In this document: positions 62,800 through 64,000 of the stretch, in pieces
Layout of the letters: each line of letters opens with the position of its first letter
Numbering within the stretch: the first letter of the stretch is position 1
NCBI RefSeq assembly: GCF_020447105.2
Contig: NZ_CP096184.1
Location: 682,001-746,000 of the forward strand
Origin: Demequina sp. TMPB413
GTDB taxonomy: Bacteria > Actinomycetota > Actinomycetes > Actinomycetales > Demequinaceae
Reading direction: 5' to 3'
DNA length: 64,000 bases
The notes under the pieces: generated by a model
Seen by the model: only the letters and a program-made list of their open reading frames with translations
What the model was told of the DNA's origin: nothing
Database searches by the model: none
Position numbers and translations under genes: made by a program

Positions 62800-64000
62800 C
62801 AGTCCGCGGCCCCGTAGAAGCGACCCTCAATGAAACATGCGGCGGGCGCGAACGCTGCGACCCAAAGCCATGGGGAGCGCTCTGAGGCGTAGTCCCATGA
62901 CGCATCATCGAGGAGCCTCCCGGTCACAGGGCTCGCTGTCTCACCATTCGGGTTCGAGTACGTGTCGGGGTAGTAGCCTGCTGGCTGGCTTGCCCACCCC
63001 CACGCCTGAAGCAACCCCAAATCGTCCACGGCCTCGTTGCTCCACGGGTTTGTGGCTGTTGACAGCGGGTTTCCTACTGCCGACACAAGGTCCGCTGCCG
63101 TCAGTGGTTTGCCGAATACCGCGAGCGCGAACGGTTGCGCGGAGCTCGTTGTCTTGAAGTCGGTTCGGACGACACGACCGTAGGCGCCCATCGGTATCTG
63201 GCGCACATCCCACAGACCGGAGAAGATCGCGTGTCGCGGCATCCGACCAGCTGGCGACTCTGCGTCGTAGGTTGCGCGGTCGGTCCCGATGTCTCCCTCG
63301 AGCAGCCGCTTCTGTGCCACTTTCGCTGGGTCCGTGGCGTTTCGGTCACGGGTGCGGATCGCTTCGAGGGTGGGGTAGTCACGGGCCTTTGAGTCAACCT
63401 CGCAGATCGCGAAGTCTTCGTCGAATCGAACCCGCGCGGTGTGGACGTCTACTGTCTGTCCGTGTAGCCCGAGCAGTCTCCAGTTGTCGCCCTCTCGGAT
63501 TTCGTACCGTGACTTGTTCGGCGGGTCAAGCTCGAACGTGATGATGCCAGCCCATCCGGGGTCGGACTCCCGGGCGAGTACTTCCTCTGCGTTCGCAATG
63601 CCTTCGGCCTTGGTGACGTCTTGGCCGTAGTTGATCTTGTCTTCGACGCGGATGATGTCCGGGTCGTGCGTTGGGTTTGGTCCGAGGTCATCGCCGTCGG
63701 GGCCGTAGAGGCGAGGCATGACTTCCTCAGCTGCCGCGAGCGGTGCAATGAATGCGCCGTCAAGTGACCCCGTGTTCGCGCCGGTGTTGAAGGTTGTTGC
63801 CCACGTCTGCGGGCCCAGAACTCCGTCGACGGTGATTCCCGAACGACCCTGCAGACGCTTCATCGCGAGCACGTCCGCGGCTGACAGCACACCGTCGGCG
63901 GGCAGCCCCATCTTGCGTTCCCACGTCGAGATGCCGTTCCCCGAGTCGGTGGAAGCGTCCGTGCGGCCCTGCCGCATCGTGTCGGCAGGGTTCACGTTGG
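62799..64000 (-). CDS. Phage minor tail protein with peptidoglycan-binding-like repeat (5' end outside window)
   Basis: At least 400 residues; the frame is open to the window edge. N-terminal part carries a PG_binding_1-like repeat (MGLPADGVLSAADVLAMKRLQG, ITVDGVLGPQTWATTF), then a tail-associated part (EEVLARESDPGWAGIITFELDP, RYEIREGDNWRLLGLHGQTVDVHTARVRF) reminiscent of Gp37-like tail proteins. Probably a tail-tip protein contacting the cell wall. Confidence 0.55.
   Translation of the reverse strand, partial: NVNPADTMRQGRTDASTDSGNGISTWERKMGLPADGVLSAADVLAMKRLQGRSGITVDGVLGPQTWATTFNTGANTGSLDGAFIAPLAAAEEVMPRLYGPDGDDLGPNPTHDPDIIRVEDKINYGQDVTKAEGIANAEEVLARESDPGWAGIITFELDPPNKSRYEIREGDNWRLLGLHGQTVDVHTARVRFDEDFAICEVDSKARDYPTLEAIRTRDRNATDPAKVAQKRLLEGDIGTDRATYDAESPAGRMPRHAIFSGLWDVRQIPMGAYGRVVRTDFKTTSSAQPFALAVFGKPLTAADLVSAVGNPLSTATNPWSNEAVDDLGLLQAWGWASQPAGYYPDTYSNPNGETASPVTGRLLDDASWDYASERSPWLWVAAFAPAACFIEGRFYGAAD

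Larger units (their letters stand above)
56175..64000. mobile_element. Prophage, left end (continues past window)
   Basis: Bounded on the left by the tRNA att remnant; contains an integrase reading inward, then a convergent block of minus-strand lysis and tail genes. No terminase, portal or capsid gene is seen yet, so at least the structural and head modules lie beyond 64000. Confidence 0.9.

Overview
The window looks like a chromosomal segment of a high-GC Gram-positive bacterium, most likely an actinobacterium of the order Micrococcales (Cellulomonas/Demequina-like). This rests on the strong G/C third-position bias, many GTG starts and 4-nt ATGA/GTGA gene overlaps, the gene order rpsT-PemK-lepA-hemW-hrcA-dnaJ-rsmE-HIT-phoH-ybeY-CNNM-era, a CIRCE element before hrcA, and a Zur-type operator before a znuACB-zur operon. 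No species can be named from sequence reading alone.

Layout. 1-6571: housekeeping genes (3' end of holA, rpsT, a lone PemK-like toxin, a PAS-GGDEF-EAL c-di-GMP enzyme, lepA, hemW). 6597-9466: a methyl-accepting chemotaxis gene split by a complete IS3-family element (7822-9071). 9701-10943: three DUF4870 membrane proteins. 11015-18084: the heat-shock/ribosome-maturation run hrcA to era. 18186-21638: a very large GH94-like protein. 21730-25901: a small membrane protein missed by length cut-offs, leuA with an attenuator-like leader, GNAT, recO, uppS. 25852-29372: DedA-like protein, zur and the zinc importer. 29488-32031: glyS and a YibE/F protein.

32046-46124 is the most distinctive region: two tandem paralogous copies of a four-gene operon. 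Each encodes a processive GT2 synthase, a membrane-anchored parallel beta-helix protein, a smaller secreted/anchored beta-helix protein and UDP-glucose 6-dehydrogenase. A stand-alone two-domain secreted beta-helix protein lies between them. Each of the three transcription units has a CRP/GlxR-like palindrome upstream. By analogy with alginate machinery (uronate-sugar dehydrogenase, GT2 polymerase, beta-helix epimerase/lyase) I infer a uronic-acid exopolysaccharide system making a UDP-glucuronate-derived polymer that is trimmed or modified outside the membrane.

46274-56091: a terpenoid-cyclase-fold protein, dusB, a DUF559 nuclease-like gene flanked by two related long hairpins with compensatory base changes, dgt, a lipoprotein/secreted protein pair, three small genes and dnaG. 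56175-64000: the left end of a prophage integrated in a tRNA (probably tRNA-Asn) gene: att remnant, small ORF, tyrosine integrase, then on the minus strand a lysis cassette (holin, amidase, small membrane/coiled-coil protein) and tail genes including a collagen-like fibre. The prophage continues past the window.
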